Shown: positions 44,875 to 54,166 of the stretch, one piece after another
How the letters are laid out: each line of letters opens with the position of its first letter
Position numbering within the stretch: the first letter of the stretch is position 1
DNA from: an uncultured Alphaproteobacteria bacterium
GTDB lineage: Bacteria; Pseudomonadota; Alphaproteobacteria; Methylaequorales; Methylaequoraceae
Assembly (NCBI GenBank): GCA_902550225.1
Contig: CACCYL010000009.1
Location: 1-59,614, forward strand
Reading direction: 5' to 3'
DNA: 59,614 nt
Position numbers and translations under genes: made by a program
The notes under the pieces: model-generated
What the model was told of the DNA's origin: nothing
The model's database searches: none
Seen by the model: only the letters and a program-made list of their open reading frames with translations

Positions 44875-46032
44875 TTAGATTGCTTTTATAAAATCGCTTA
44901 TTTTGTTTTTAAACTTAAAGAAACCTGATTTAGCATGTGGCCAACATAATAAATCATATGAGTCATAAAGATATTTAAGATTAATTTTATTTTGTGTTTT
45001 TAGCTCGCTCAATTTGTCTTTTTCATAACCAATAGACGGATATGCCGTTAATAATTCAGAACCATTAACAAATGAATTTAATTCATCTTCGTTGTTTATA
45101 ATTTTTACTTCTATTTGCTTTTCTTTAAGCCAATTTAAATATTCTTTAACCGCAGATGATTCAAAATCTTGTTTAATTTTACTATTTCCTGAATATTGGA
45201 GTAAATTTAAATATAAAAACTTTGATTTATCTAATTTTTTTAGAAGAGACTCATCATAAATTAAGTTATTTTGATTTATTAAGTAAAAATCAATATTGTC
45301 AAATTTTTCATTAGAAAAAGAACACTCACTATATTCATAAAATTTGTATTCTTTTGTGTTGTATCTTTTTGCTAAGATCTGTTTATCTCTAAAGCGAAAT
45401 TTTGAAAATTTTTCAATATTTTCTTCTCTTGCTAAGTAAACTTTGTCTTTTGTATGGAGACCAGATACCCATCTCCATGACAATGTGTTAGACGCAGCAT
45501 CTGCGTCTAATAGATTTTTATAAAAAAAATCTGCTCCTAGTTCCCAGGGAAGATTTAATGTGAAGATCCATATACTCGCAAACCACATTCTCGAATGATT
45601 ATGAAGATATCCGGTTTTAGTTAACTCGTTTGACCAAAAATCAAAACACTCTATTCCTGTTCTAGAGTTGACAGCTTTTTCATAATCTTTCTCAATATTT
45701 GATCCATTGAGATCTTTTTTTAAGGTATTTAAATTCTCTATATAATCCTTCCAAACTTCAGGTCTACTTTCCAACCAACCTTTCCAGTAAGTTCTCCAGA
45801 AAACTTCTTGAATAAATTTTTCAATTAATTGAAAATTGTATTTTTTTAGACAAGATTTGATTACTTCTCTTTCATGAAGGATTCTTCTTTTTATATAAGG
45901 TGACAAACAAGATACATTACCTCTGTTTTCAGGACCATTGTCAAAGTTTCTGCGTTTAGAATAGTCTTTTAATCCGTACTCTATAAATTCATCTAGTTTT
46001 GATTTTGCAGATAGATAATTTGAAGGAATCAT
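44875..46032 (-). CDS. photolyase-like flavoprotein with swapped domain order
   Basis: Residues 1-230 form the FAD-binding helical domain of photolyases: LSPYIKRRILHEREV, VFWRTYWKGWLESRPEVW, HNHSRMWFASIWIF and DADAASNTLSWRWVSGLHT. The usual N-terminal antenna domain is missing. An alpha/beta domain of about 125 residues follows instead, ending DLLCWPHAKSGFFKFKNKI. This permuted layout is a recognisable subgroup of photolyase relatives of unproven activity. The start at 46032 (MIPSNYLSAK) is preferred to an ATG at 46056, since a terminator hairpin for the upstream small gene covers 46040-46064. Confidence 0.82.
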   Translation of the reverse strand: MIPSNYLSAKSKLDEFIEYGLKDYSKRRNFDNGPENRGNVSCLSPYIKRRILHEREVIKSCLKKYNFQLIEKFIQEVFWRTYWKGWLESRPEVWKDYIENLNTLKKDLNGSNIEKDYEKAVNSRTGIECFDFWSNELTKTGYLHNHSRMWFASIWIFTLNLPWELGADFFYKNLLDADAASNTLSWRWVSGLHTKDKVYLAREENIEKFSKFRFRDKQILAKRYNTKEYKFYEYSECSFSNEKFDNIDFYLINQNNLIYDESLLKKLDKSKFLYLNLLQYSGNSKIKQDFESSAVKEYLNWLKEKQIEVKIINNEDELNSFVNGSELLTAYPSIGYEKDKLSELKTQNKINLKYLYDSYDLLCWPHAKSGFFKFKNKISDFIKAI

Positions 46033-46039
46033 GTTGAAA

Positions 46040-46064
46040 AAAAGGCAGCATAACACTGCCTTTT
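46040..46064 (-). terminator. rho-independent type hairpin after the 50-aa gene
   Basis: AAAAGGCAG, a 7-base loop, then CTGCCTTTT: perfect 9-bp arms with T runs on both strands. On the minus strand it lies just beyond the stop of the small secreted gene (46068) and before the photolyase-like start. Confidence 0.75.
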
Positions 46065-46067
46065 AAT

Positions 46068-46220
46068 TTAGTTTGATTTTGTTTCTTTTGTAGTTTCTGA
46101 AGTTTCGTCGCTTGTTTCTTTAATTTCTTTATGTCCTCCACTGCAATGTGCAGCTTCAGAGTAATTAGAGAAAAGAAGCGTTGAAATACAAAAGGATAAT
46201 GCTATTAAAAATTTATTCAT
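46068..46220 (-). CDS. 50-residue secreted protein
   Basis: Starts MNKFLIALSFCISTLLFSNY, a signal peptide with a probable cut after SEA, leaving a short acidic, Thr/Lys/Glu-rich tail AHCSGGHKEIKETSDETSE… with one Cys and two His. GGAGATAA lies 4 bases upstream of the ATG, a strong ribosome binding site. A terminator hairpin follows the stop. These three signals support a real gene despite its size. The His-Cys segment could bind a metal, but this is speculation. Confidence 0.7.
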   Translation of the reverse strand: MNKFLIALSFCISTLLFSNYSEAAHCSGGHKEIKETSDETSETTKETKSN

Positions 46221-46271
46221 ATTTATCTCCATTTTTTAATATAAGTATGTCGTTAGCTTCTCAAAATCAAG

Positions 46272-46439
46272 CTATTTTGTTGAGGCTGATTTATTTTTTT
46301 TTATTTGCATTTTTTTAAACTTGTCAAAAACTTTTTCTTTATTCACTAACATTCCAATTGTCGCACCTGTTATGAAGGCTCCAGCAGTCAATGCTCCTGT
46401 AACAAAAGCTGATTTTATTGCAAAGTTAATTAATTTCAT
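46272..46439 (-). CDS. 55-residue single-helix membrane protein
   Basis: MKLINFAIKSAFVTGALTAG begins a Gly/Ala-rich hydrophobic segment to about residue 32 (TGATIGMLV), followed by a Lys-rich cytoplasmic tail. A GGAG lies 10 bases upstream of the ATG. The Gly/Ala pattern is like small helices that pack in membranes. It is divergent from the methyltransferase gene and 52 bases upstream of the 50-aa gene. Confidence 0.6.
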   Translation of the reverse strand: MKLINFAIKSAFVTGALTAGAFITGATIGMLVNKEKVFDKFKKMQIKKNKSASTK

Positions 46440-46507
46440 ACTAAACCCACTCCATGTTGTATATATTATTGTAATCTAATTCTAAACGACTTTATTAACA
46501 AACTTTA

Positions 46508-47140
46508 ATGAAAAAAAAAATACTTTTCAAATATTATAATTTTTTATTACAAGATACTTACAACAGAACACTAAAGTATAACGGATTCACACCTTGTGGA
46601 GTATGTTGGAACAGTAAAAAATCACAATACATTCGTTTTGATGTATTAACTTCTTTACTAAAAAAATTTTCATTCAATACTCGACTTAAGATCGCAGACG
46701 TTGGTTGCGGTTACGCAGAATTGCTTAATTATTTTACTGAAAAGAACATAATGTTTGAATATGAAGGTTATGACATTAACAAAAAGATGATAAACTACTG
46801 CAAAAAAAAATTCTTTAATTTCAATTTTTATTTAAATAATTCCCCAATAAATTATTGTGACGTTTGTGTTATGTCTGGTACTTATAATTATGCTGTAACG
46901 GATGACATTGAATCATGGGAAAGTTATGTTATTCACAATCTTTCAGAGTGCCTTAAAAAAACTAGATTGGGAATAGCTTTCAATCTTCAATTTGAAAAAA
47001 ACAGAAATATAAGAAACAATATCTATTATACTAATGTTCAGTATATGTTCAGTTTGTTAAGACGTAACTTTATAAAAATTGAAAAGTATTACTCATACAC
47101 ATCTTCAAAAGATATTTACTTTTTAATCTATAAAAATTGA
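46508..47140 (+). CDS. class I SAM-dependent methyltransferase
   Basis: A 210-aa protein with the glycine-rich SAM motif LKIADVGCGYAELLNYF near residue 63, the acidic EYEGYDINKKMINYC strand after it, and a later CDVCVMSGTYNY stretch. N-terminal residues 20-50 (TLKYNGFTPCGVCWNSKKSQYIRFD) are Cys-containing and unusual. It is a single gene, convergent with trmL, overlapping its end by 13 bases. Substrate unknown. Confidence 0.82.
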   Translation: MKKKILFKYYNFLLQDTYNRTLKYNGFTPCGVCWNSKKSQYIRFDVLTSLLKKFSFNTRLKIADVGCGYAELLNYFTEKNIMFEYEGYDINKKMINYCKKKFFNFNFYLNNSPINYCDVCVMSGTYNYAVTDDIESWESYVIHNLSECLKKTRLGIAFNLQFEKNRNIRNNIYYTNVQYMFSLLRRNFIKIEKYYSYTSSKDIYFLIYKN

Positions 47141-47595
47141 AATTTATTTTGTCTTAATGCTTCATAGACTACTATTGAAACTGAATTTGAAAGATTCAAA
47201 CTCCTACTTCCTTGAATCATTGGAATTGATATTTTTTTTGAATTCTCAAATTCATTTAAAATAGGTTTTGGAATACCCTTAGATTCTGAACCAAATATAA
47301 AACAATCATTTTTGAAGTATTTTATGTTTGTGTAAGCTTCTTTACCATATTTTGTAACTATGAAATATCTACGAAATAAGTCTTTATTCAAAAAATCAAA
47401 TATGTTTTCATAAATAGATATTTTTACATCTTTAACGTAATCCATACCAGCTCTTCTAAGAGACTTTTCATTTAAATTAAATCCCATTGGCTTTATCAAG
47501 TGCAGACTACAACCAGTATTAGAACACAGTCGAATGATATTACCTGTATTTGGAGGAATCTCTGGGTTAAAAAGAACAATCCCAATTGAGTGCAT
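47128..47595 (-). CDS. trmL: tRNA (cytidine(34)-2'-O)-methyltransferase
   Basis: SPOUT methyltransferase for the wobble base of leucine tRNAs. The short 155-aa form has IVLFNPEIPPNTGNIIRLCSNTGC at the N-terminus, LIKPMGFNLNEKSLRRAGMDY, and the knotted SAM site FIFGSESKGIPKPIL and IPMIQGSRSLNLSNSVSIVVYEALRQ. These are the TrmL signatures. The stop overlaps the convergent methyltransferase gene. Confidence 0.93.
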   Translation of the reverse strand: MHSIGIVLFNPEIPPNTGNIIRLCSNTGCSLHLIKPMGFNLNEKSLRRAGMDYVKDVKISIYENIFDFLNKDLFRRYFIVTKYGKEAYTNIKYFKNDCFIFGSESKGIPKPILNEFENSKKISIPMIQGSRSLNLSNSVSIVVYEALRQNKFQFL

Positions 47596-47618
47596 TATTA
47601 AGATTATAGCGAGTTGTT

Positions 47619-47804
47619 CTAAACTAAAAAGTTTTTTAAAACTTTTTTGTAGTTAGATTCAGAGTTAAACCATTGCACAAGATTTCCACCAGTAAATCCT
47701 GACATCTTAATGTCAATAAACCATTGTTTAACATCAACGTCCCAACCATAGAAAACATCAAGTTGGACACTTTTTTTGTTAACTGATCTAAAATTTCTTG
47801 GCAT
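47619..47804 (-). CDS. small hypothetical protein
   Basis: A 61-aa frame between trmL and bioB on the same strand: MPRNFRSVNKKSVQLDVFYGWDVDVKQWFIDIKMSGFTG…. It has three Trp residues and a balanced composition unlike AT-rich non-coding sequence, which argues for a real gene. It is 23 bases upstream of trmL. The family is not recognised. Confidence 0.5.
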   Translation of the reverse strand: MPRNFRSVNKKSVQLDVFYGWDVDVKQWFIDIKMSGFTGGNLVQWFNSESNYKKVLKNFLV

Positions 47805-47889
47805 AATTTGTAAATAGTTATTCTAAAATTAACTGCAATGGAGATTTTGCAAGTTTTAGACCAGAATTTAAATTGAATAAGATTTTTTT

Positions 47890-48897
47890 CTAATAATTTA
47901 CTGTTGAGGCAATCTTATCGGTAAATATTATCAAATATTTATTAATAAGTTCCTTTGAATTTGATTTGTTTATTTGTTTGAATTGTTTTATTAACTCTTT
48001 ATCCCTCTGCATGTCGTTATTTTTTGTTGTGAGAAGTGAGTCACCGTAAAATATTGAGTTTGCTCCAGACAAAAGACAAAGCATTTGAGTTTCACTTGAT
48101 AGATATTTTCTTCCTGCTGATAACCTTATTCTTGATTTTGGCATGATAATTCTTGCAGTTGCAATCATAATTATCATTTCCTCCGGTTCAACTATTTTCT
48201 GATTTTGTAGAGGTGTCCCTTCAACAGGAACTAATGCATTTATTGGAACACTCTCAGGTTGAGGTTCTAAATTTGCCAATACTCTCAGCATTTCAGCTCT
48301 ATCATTCCATGATTCACCCATTCCAATTATTCCCCCTGAACAAACACTAATTCCTGCTTGACGAGCATTCTGAATGGTTTCTAACCTTTCGTCAAAAGTT
48401 CGTGTCGTAATAATTTTTTTATAATAATCTGGTGAGGTATCGATATTATGATTATATGCATCAAGTCCTGCGTCTTTAAGTCTTTCTGCTTGATCTTTCG
48501 TAATTGAGCCTAACGTCACGCACGCCTCTAAATCTAGTGATTTGACTTCCTTTATCATTTCTATTACAGCATCTATATCTTTTCCGTCCCTTAACTTCTT
48601 CCATGCAGCTCCCATGCAAAATCTATTTGCTCCATTTTTCTTAGCTAATTTTGCAGCTTCTTTTACTTCAGAAACATCTATAAGATTCTCTTTTTTTAGA
48701 TTTACGTTGTAATGAGCTGATTGAGGACAATACTTACAATCCTCAGGACAACTACCTGTTTTAATTGAAATTAAAGATGCTAGTTGAACATCCCCATCTT
48801 CAAAGTTTTTTTTATGAATTTCTCTTGCTTTAAAAATTAATTCATTTAAGGGTAGTGTAAAAAGATTTTTGATTTGTTCAGAGGTGATTTTATTCAT
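47890..48897 (-). CDS. bioB: biotin synthase
   Basis: Radical SAM enzyme that inserts sulfur into dethiobiotin. The CxxxCxxC motif is in TGSCPEDCKYCPQSAHYN near residue 55, followed by YNHNIDTSPDYY, the RLSAGRKYL segment with the Arg ligand of the second cluster, and NSIFYGDSLLTT. The ATG at 48897 (MNKITSEQIKN) is preferred to the ATG at 48933, which lies further inside the upstream gene. It is 335 aa, normal. The substrate supplies biotin for the PccA carrier found in this window. Confidence 0.95.
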   Translation of the reverse strand: MNKITSEQIKNLFTLPLNELIFKAREIHKKNFEDGDVQLASLISIKTGSCPEDCKYCPQSAHYNVNLKKENLIDVSEVKEAAKLAKKNGANRFCMGAAWKKLRDGKDIDAVIEMIKEVKSLDLEACVTLGSITKDQAERLKDAGLDAYNHNIDTSPDYYKKIITTRTFDERLETIQNARQAGISVCSGGIIGMGESWNDRAEMLRVLANLEPQPESVPINALVPVEGTPLQNQKIVEPEEMIIMIATARIIMPKSRIRLSAGRKYLSSETQMLCLLSGANSIFYGDSLLTTKNNDMQRDKELIKQFKQINKSNSKELINKYLIIFTDKIASTVNY

Positions 48898-49393
48898 TTT
48901 TATTCGATTCATAATTTGGAAGAAACATTTCACCAGTACAAAAAAGATACTCTAACCTTACTTTCGAATCAATAGGTCCTTTAATTTCATAAGAAGATTG
49001 ATCAATTAAAACATTTGCACCACCTATCAAAATTTCCTGAAAGAATATTGACATTGAATCCTGATTTGTTTCTCCAGACATAAAAAAATTTTGCTCAGAC
49101 TTTATTTTTTGAGTAACAATTTTGTTTAGCTCAATGGAAGCTGTAATAATGTTTGCGTTCTCAACTTGATTTTTTGAAATAATTTTAAATTGAGTTAATG
49201 TATTATTTCCTTCTGTTTTTTTTACATAGACCATCGCTTCAGTTAAATTATCCTTATGATCAAATATGAAACTTAAACCACATTCCTCAGGAACATTTTT
49301 ATCCAATTTGATAATTGAATTAACTTTAACTGAAGCTAATGCTATTTTAAAAGAAAAGACAAAAATTATCAGAGTTAAGTAAATTTTATTCAT
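48890..49393 (-). CDS. secreted protein of unknown function
   Basis: A 167-aa product with a signal peptide (MNKIYLTLIIFVFSFKIALA|SV). The mature part is beta-rich with two Cys (EECGLSF and LFCTGEM) that may form a disulfide. Family not recognised. It overlaps bioB's start by 8 bases and abuts the divergent nnrD-type gene with no gap between start codons. Confidence 0.65.
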   Translation of the reverse strand: MNKIYLTLIIFVFSFKIALASVKVNSIIKLDKNVPEECGLSFIFDHKDNLTEAMVYVKKTEGNNTLTQFKIISKNQVENANIITASIELNKIVTQKIKSEQNFFMSGETNQDSMSIFFQEILIGGANVLIDQSSYEIKGPIDSKVRLEYLFCTGEMFLPNYESNKNE

Positions 49394-50776
49394 ATGAACC
49401 AGCCAAAATTATATACAACTAATCAAATCAAAGAATCTGAAAATATTTATATAAAAAAAAATTCATTAAACAAGTTATTTGACAATGCAACAACAAAAAT
49501 AATCACTTTTATAAAAAAAAATTATAAAAAAAAAAAAATTTTATTTGTTTGCGGTCCAGGAAATAATGGAATGGATGGAAAATTATCATATAAAAAATTA
49601 TCAGATAAATACGATGTTAATATATTCACAATTGACAGAAACCATAAGATAGATTTCAACAAATTAAAAAATTTAATTAACAATACGGAGATAATTTTTG
49701 ATTGCATTTTCGGAACAGGACTAAACAAACAAATTCATGGGAATAACAAAAAAATTATAGAATTAATTAATAAATCAAATAAACAAATAGTTGCAATAGA
49801 TATTCCAAGTGGTTTAAGTGGTGATTCAGGTGAAAGAATGGGTACATGTATTATAGCTGAAACAACGCTGGCAATGGGTTTTCTTAAACCAGGGTATTTT
49901 TTACAACCTGCTAAAGAATTTATAGGGAAATTAGAATTACTTGATTTAGGGTTACCTGTTCCAAATTTTAAACCAAATATTAAACTCATCAAAAAAAAAA
50001 ATATTAAAAATATTCCTTCTCACAACTCTAACATTAACAAATACGATAAAGGACATGTTTTGGTTATAGGAGGAGAAATGGCTGGTGCCTCAAGACTAGT
50101 TGCATACTCTTCAAGAAAAACTGGATGCGGGCTTTCAACAATTTCTGTCGAAGAAAAGAATTTGAAATTTTACTCACAAACTGAACCTGGAACAATCATC
50201 AAAATTTTTAACAATTCTGATTTAATCAACAAGGATGTTTTAGTAATAGGTCCAGGGTTAGGAAAAAGTTTTAAAACAAAAAAATTACTTGAAATAATAG
50301 ATTCATTTCATGGACCTAAAATTTTAGATGCAGATGCGATAAGTATATTTGAAAATAAAAAAAAACAATTTTTAAAATTCTTATTGAAACAGAAAAATAT
50401 TATTTTGACTCCTCACACCGGAGAATTTAAAAGGGTTTTTAATTATTGTAAAAAATTATCAAAAATAAATAACTGTCTAAGAGCATCTCAACAAATTAAC
50501 AATTGCATTTTATTAAAAGGGAATGACACTGTTATTGCATTTCCAGATGAAAATATATGGATTAATAATTTGGCAAATCAAAATTTAGCAACTGCTGGAT
50601 CAGGTGATGTTTTGTGTGGAATTATTGCCGGACTCTTAGCACAAAAAATGACAATAGAAGATGCTTTGCCTACTTCATTGTTTATTCAAAGTAAAATTTC
50701 AAAGAGCAAGAAAAATGTTGTTGTAGAGGATTTCATTAGAGAAATACCAGTTGCTATAAATTCTTTAAAAAAATAA
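49394..50776 (+). CDS. nnr: bifunctional NAD(P)HX epimerase/ADP-dependent dehydratase
   Basis: Repairs hydrated NAD(P)H. The N-terminal YjeF-type epimerase domain has FVCGPGNNGMDGKLSYKKL near residue 52, FDCIFGTGLNKQIHG, and DIPSGLSGDSG. The C-terminal kinase-like dehydratase has VLVIGGEMAGASRLVAYSSRKTGCG near 225, LVIGPGLGKS, LTPHTGEF and NLATAGSGDVLCGIIAGLLAQ with the catalytic Asp near 420. It is 460 aa, normal for the fused form. The ATG at 49394 directly follows the start codon of the opposite-strand gene. Confidence 0.93.
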   Translation: MNQPKLYTTNQIKESENIYIKKNSLNKLFDNATTKIITFIKKNYKKKKILFVCGPGNNGMDGKLSYKKLSDKYDVNIFTIDRNHKIDFNKLKNLINNTEIIFDCIFGTGLNKQIHGNNKKIIELINKSNKQIVAIDIPSGLSGDSGERMGTCIIAETTLAMGFLKPGYFLQPAKEFIGKLELLDLGLPVPNFKPNIKLIKKKNIKNIPSHNSNINKYDKGHVLVIGGEMAGASRLVAYSSRKTGCGLSTISVEEKNLKFYSQTEPGTIIKIFNNSDLINKDVLVIGPGLGKSFKTKKLLEIIDSFHGPKILDADAISIFENKKKQFLKFLLKQKNIILTPHTGEFKRVFNYCKKLSKINNCLRASQQINNCILLKGNDTVIAFPDENIWINNLANQNLATAGSGDVLCGIIAGLLAQKMTIEDALPTSLFIQSKISKSKKNVVVEDFIREIPVAINSLKK

Positions 50777-50822
50777 TAATTGATTTACATTAAATAATGT
50801 TGTTTTTTAATAAAAACTATAA

Positions 50823-50907
50823 GCGGGCGTGGCGGAATTGGTAGACGCGCTAGATTTAGGTTCTAGTGACTTATGTCGTGTGGGTTCAAGTCCCTCCGCC
50901 CGTACCA
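50823..50907 (+). tRNA. tRNA-Leu (anticodon TAG)
   Basis: Acceptor GCGGGCG pairs with CGCCCGT (first pair G-T), then A and encoded CCA. Loop TTTAGGT gives anticodon TAG at 50857-50859. A long variable arm fits leucine, and T-arm GGGTTCAAGTCCC is intact. It lies just before tig (7 bases between the CCA end and the tig start). Confidence 0.95.
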
Positions 50908-50914
50908 AAAAATT

Positions 50915-52243
50915 ATGGATATTAAGGAATTAAAAAATACTGATAAGTTATCAGTCGAGTGGTTAGTAACAATACCTTCTTCTAAGATAAACATTGAATT
51001 AGACAAAAAATATTTTGATTTAATGAATAAAGTAAATCTGCCTGGTTTTAGACCAGGAAAGGTTCCAAAAACTATTATAAAAAAAAGATTCGGACAGAAT
51101 GTTCTTTCTGAGGTTCTGGATAAAATTATTAATGAAACCCTCACAAATGTTGTAAAAGAAAAAAAACTAAAACCATCAGTTCAGCCAAAAGTTGAGATAA
51201 AAAAATACGAAGAGGGAAATGACCTACAATTTAGTGCAAGTTTTCAATTAATGCCTGATATTCCTGATTATGACTTAAAGAAAATTATTGTCGAAAAATC
51301 TAAACTCAAGATTTCAAAAAAAGATATTGACAACTCCTTATCTGAGATTGCGGAGAAACATGAACGATTTACTCCTTTAAAAACAAAGAGAAAAACTAAA
51401 ATTGGTGATCTGGTGTTATTTGATTACGAAGGAAAAATAGATAAAAAAGGGTTTAATGGAAGTTCTGGTAAAGACGAAACAGTTGTCTTGGGTTCAAATA
51501 AATACATTCCTGGTTATGAAGATCAAATGGTTGATTTAGATGTTGGAGAGCATAAAACAATAAAAGTTGTTTTTCCAGATGATTACAGGGAAAAAAAAAT
51601 TGCTGGAAAAAAAGCTGAATTTGCTCTTGAAATTAAGGATATTCAGGAAAGAGTTAAAAAAATTGAAATTGATAATAAATTAGCTGAGGAGTTAGGCGAA
51701 AAAAATTTAGACGAGTTAAGGAAAAAAATAGAAGAAAATATGAATAAAGATTTTGAGAACCTATCTCTATTGAAAATGAGAAGAGAGGCTACAGAAAAAA
51801 TGCTTAAAAATTTTGAGTTTCAAATACCTTCAAAAATGATTGACGAGGAATTTAATTTTTTAAAGTCGCAAGCTGAAAAAAACGATCAAAAAGAATCTGA
51901 AATAAAGAAACTTGCGAATAGAAGGGTAAAATTAGGTTTAATAATAAATTCTATTGCTGAAAAAAATGAAATAAAGATAACCGATTCTGACCTTACTCAA
52001 GCAGTTGTCGGTGAAGCAAGTAAATATCCCGGACAAGAAAAACAAGTCGTTGAATTTTATAAAAGTAACCCGAACCTAATGAACAATCTCAGGGGTATTG
52101 CTTTAGAAGAAAAAGTTATGAAGTACATCGTAAATAGTTGTCAAAAAAAAGAGAAAGAGTGTACAATTGATGAACTTTTTAAATCTGACTTCTTACAAAA
52201 CGAGAAAAAAATGATATCAAATAAAAAGAAGGAGAAAAAGTAA
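50915..52243 (+). CDS. tig: trigger factor
   Basis: Ribosome-bound chaperone with prolyl isomerase activity. The ATG at 50915 ([18 protein letters not shown]) starts at the N-terminal ribosome-binding domain; the frame is open upstream into the tRNA, which is not coding. The signature [17 protein letters not shown] is near residue 44. The FKBP-like domain begins near 160 ([17 protein letters not shown]…). The C-terminal helical arms follow. It has 442 aa, normal. Its stop overlaps the clpP start (TAATG). Confidence 0.95.
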   Translation: MDIKELKNTDKLSVEWLVTIPSSKINIELDKKYFDLMNKVNLPGFRPGKVPKTIIKKRFGQNVLSEVLDKIINETLTNVVKEKKLKPSVQPKVEIKKYEEGNDLQFSASFQLMPDIPDYDLKKIIVEKSKLKISKKDIDNSLSEIAEKHERFTPLKTKRKTKIGDLVLFDYEGKIDKKGFNGSSGKDETVVLGSNKYIPGYEDQMVDLDVGEHKTIKVVFPDDYREKKIAGKKAEFALEIKDIQERVKKIEIDNKLAEELGEKNLDELRKKIEENMNKDFENLSLLKMRREATEKMLKNFEFQIPSKMIDEEFNFLKSQAEKNDQKESEIKKLANRRVKLGLIINSIAEKNEIKITDSDLTQAVVGEASKYPGQEKQVVEFYKSNPNLMNNLRGIALEEKVMKYIVNSCQKKEKECTIDELFKSDFLQNEKKMISNKKKEKK

Positions 52244-52845
52244 TGAGTTCATTAATTCCAATGGTTGTTGAGCAAACTAATAGAGGGGAGAGATCATATG
52301 ACATTTTTTCCAGACTGTTAAAAGAAAGAATAATTTTTCTTACAGGCGAAGTAAATGACGCTGTTTCAAGTGTTATTTGCGCACAATTTCTTTTTTTAGA
52401 GTCTGAAGACCCGAAGAAAGATATTTTCCTATATATTAATTCTCCAGGTGGAGTTGTATCATCGGGGTTAGCAATATATGACACTATGCAATATATTAGA
52501 CCTGATGTTTCAACTCTATGTATTGGGCAAGCTGCAAGTATGGGCTCTCTTCTGTTAACTGCTGGTACTAGAGGAAAGAGATATTGCCTTCCTCATTCAA
52601 GAATTATGACACATCAACCCTCTGGTGGTGTTCAAGGACAAGCATCTGACATTGAAATTCATGCAAAAGAAATTATAAACTTAAAGAAAAGTTTAAACAA
52701 AATCTACGAAATTCACACTGGTCAGTCTCTTGGAACAATCGAAAAAATGATGGATAGAGACAATTTTATGAATGCGGATGATGCGAAAAAGTTTGGAATT
52801 GTTGATAAAGTTGTGTCAGAGAGACCAGATTTAAAAAAAAAATAA
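52243..52845 (+). CDS. clpP: ATP-dependent Clp protease proteolytic subunit
   Basis: Serine protease that forms a 14-mer barrel used with ClpX. Catalytic Ser is in [14 protein letters not shown] near residue 98, His in [10 protein letters not shown] near 123, and Asp in the last third (…KMMDRDNFM). N-terminal [28 protein letters not shown] is standard. It has 200 aa, normal. It follows tig by overlap and precedes clpX. Confidence 0.97.
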   Translation: MSSLIPMVVEQTNRGERSYDIFSRLLKERIIFLTGEVNDAVSSVICAQFLFLESEDPKKDIFLYINSPGGVVSSGLAIYDTMQYIRPDVSTLCIGQAASMGSLLLTAGTRGKRYCLPHSRIMTHQPSGGVQGQASDIEIHAKEIINLKKSLNKIYEIHTGQSLGTIEKMMDRDNFMNADDAKKFGIVDKVVSERPDLKKK

Positions 52846-52906
52846 AAGTTTAATTTTGGAATAAAGGTTGCAGTATTTAAAATATTTTATAATTATAGAA
52901 TAATTA

Positions 52907-54166
52907 ATGGTTGATTCAAAAAATAATAAAAATACACTTTTTTGCAGTTTCTGTGGTAAAAGTCAGCATGAAGTTAGAAAACTGATTGCAGGTCCAACCG
53001 TTTTCATTTGCGATGAATGTGTTGAATTGTGTATGGATATAATTAGAGAAGAAAATAAAGTTGTTCCTTCTCCAAAAACAGGACACGTTGAGACACCTAA
53101 AGAACTCTACAATTTGCTGAATGATTATGTTGTTGGTCAAGACGACGCAAAAAAAATTCTTTCAGTTGCAGTTCATAATCATTACAAAAGAATTGACAAT
53201 GCATCAATAAATTCTGACGTAGAACTTTCAAAATCCAATATTCTTTTAGTTGGTCCTACAGGATCAGGAAAGACACTTGTAGCACAAACACTTGCAAGGA
53301 TTATTGATGTACCTTTTACTATGGCTGATGCCACTACTCTTACTGAGGCTGGTTACGTTGGAGAAGATGTTGAAAATATAATTTTAAAGCTTCTACAAGC
53401 AGCAGATTATAATGTTGAAAGAGCGCAAAGAGGTATTGTTTATATTGACGAAGTTGATAAAATAAGTAGAAAGTCTGATAATCCTTCCATTACCAGAGAT
53501 GTATCTGGAGAAGGTGTCCAACAAGCATTACTAAAAATTATGGAAGGCACAGTTGCTTCTGTTCCACCTCAGGGTGGGAGAAAACACCCTCAGCAAGATT
53601 TTCTTCAAGTTGATACTACAAATATACTCTTTATATGTGGTGGAGCTTTTGCCGGTATAGACAAAATAATTTCTAACAGAGGAGACAAATCAAGCATAGG
53701 TTTTGAGGCTGAAGTAAAAGACAAATCAGAAAAGGAAATTGGACATATTCTTAAGAAACTTGAAACCGAGGACCTATTAAAGTTCGGTTTGATTCCAGAG
53801 TTTGTAGGGAGACTCCCAGTTATCGCAACTTTAGATGATTTGAATGAAGAAAGCTTGGTTGAAATATTAACTAAACCCAAAAATGCACTTATAAAACAAT
53901 ATCAAAAATTATTTGCTTTTGAGAATGTTAAGCTAGAATTTACGGATGAAGCCTTAAATTTAATTGCAAAAAAAGCAATCGAAAGAACTACAGGTGCAAG
54001 AGGTTTGAGGTCAATACTTGAAAATATATTATTAGACACCATGTATACATTACCTGGTATTGAAGGTGTTAACGAGATTGTTGTTAATACAGAGGTCATT
54101 GAAAACAATTCTAAACCTCTGTATATATACGATAAATCCAATAAAATAATAAATAAAAAAGCTTAA
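52907..54166 (+). CDS. clpX: ATP-dependent Clp protease ATP-binding subunit
   Basis: AAA+ unfoldase that feeds substrates to ClpP. The N-terminal zinc domain has [19 protein letters not shown] and [10 protein letters not shown] (four Cys). Walker A is [16 protein letters not shown] near residue 117, the pore loop GYVGEDVE near 147, Walker [12 protein letters not shown] near 180, and sensor motifs in GRLPVIA and TTGARGLRS. It has 419 aa, normal. The stop overlaps the lon start (TAATG). Confidence 0.97.
   Translation: MVDSKNNKNTLFCSFCGKSQHEVRKLIAGPTVFICDECVELCMDIIREENKVVPSPKTGHVETPKELYNLLNDYVVGQDDAKKILSVAVHNHYKRIDNASINSDVELSKSNILLVGPTGSGKTLVAQTLARIIDVPFTMADATTLTEAGYVGEDVENIILKLLQAADYNVERAQRGIVYIDEVDKISRKSDNPSITRDVSGEGVQQALLKIMEGTVASVPPQGGRKHPQQDFLQVDTTNILFICGGAFAGIDKIISNRGDKSSIGFEAEVKDKSEKEIGHILKKLETEDLLKFGLIPEFVGRLPVIATLDDLNEESLVEILTKPKNALIKQYQKLFAFENVKLEFTDEALNLIAKKAIERTTGARGLRSILENILLDTMYTLPGIEGVNEIVVNTEVIENNSKPLYIYDKSNKIINKKA

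Noticed and set aside
50873..50914. Start of tig inside tRNA-Leu
   Set aside because: The trigger factor N-terminus fits the ATG at 50915. The upstream codons are tRNA sequence.
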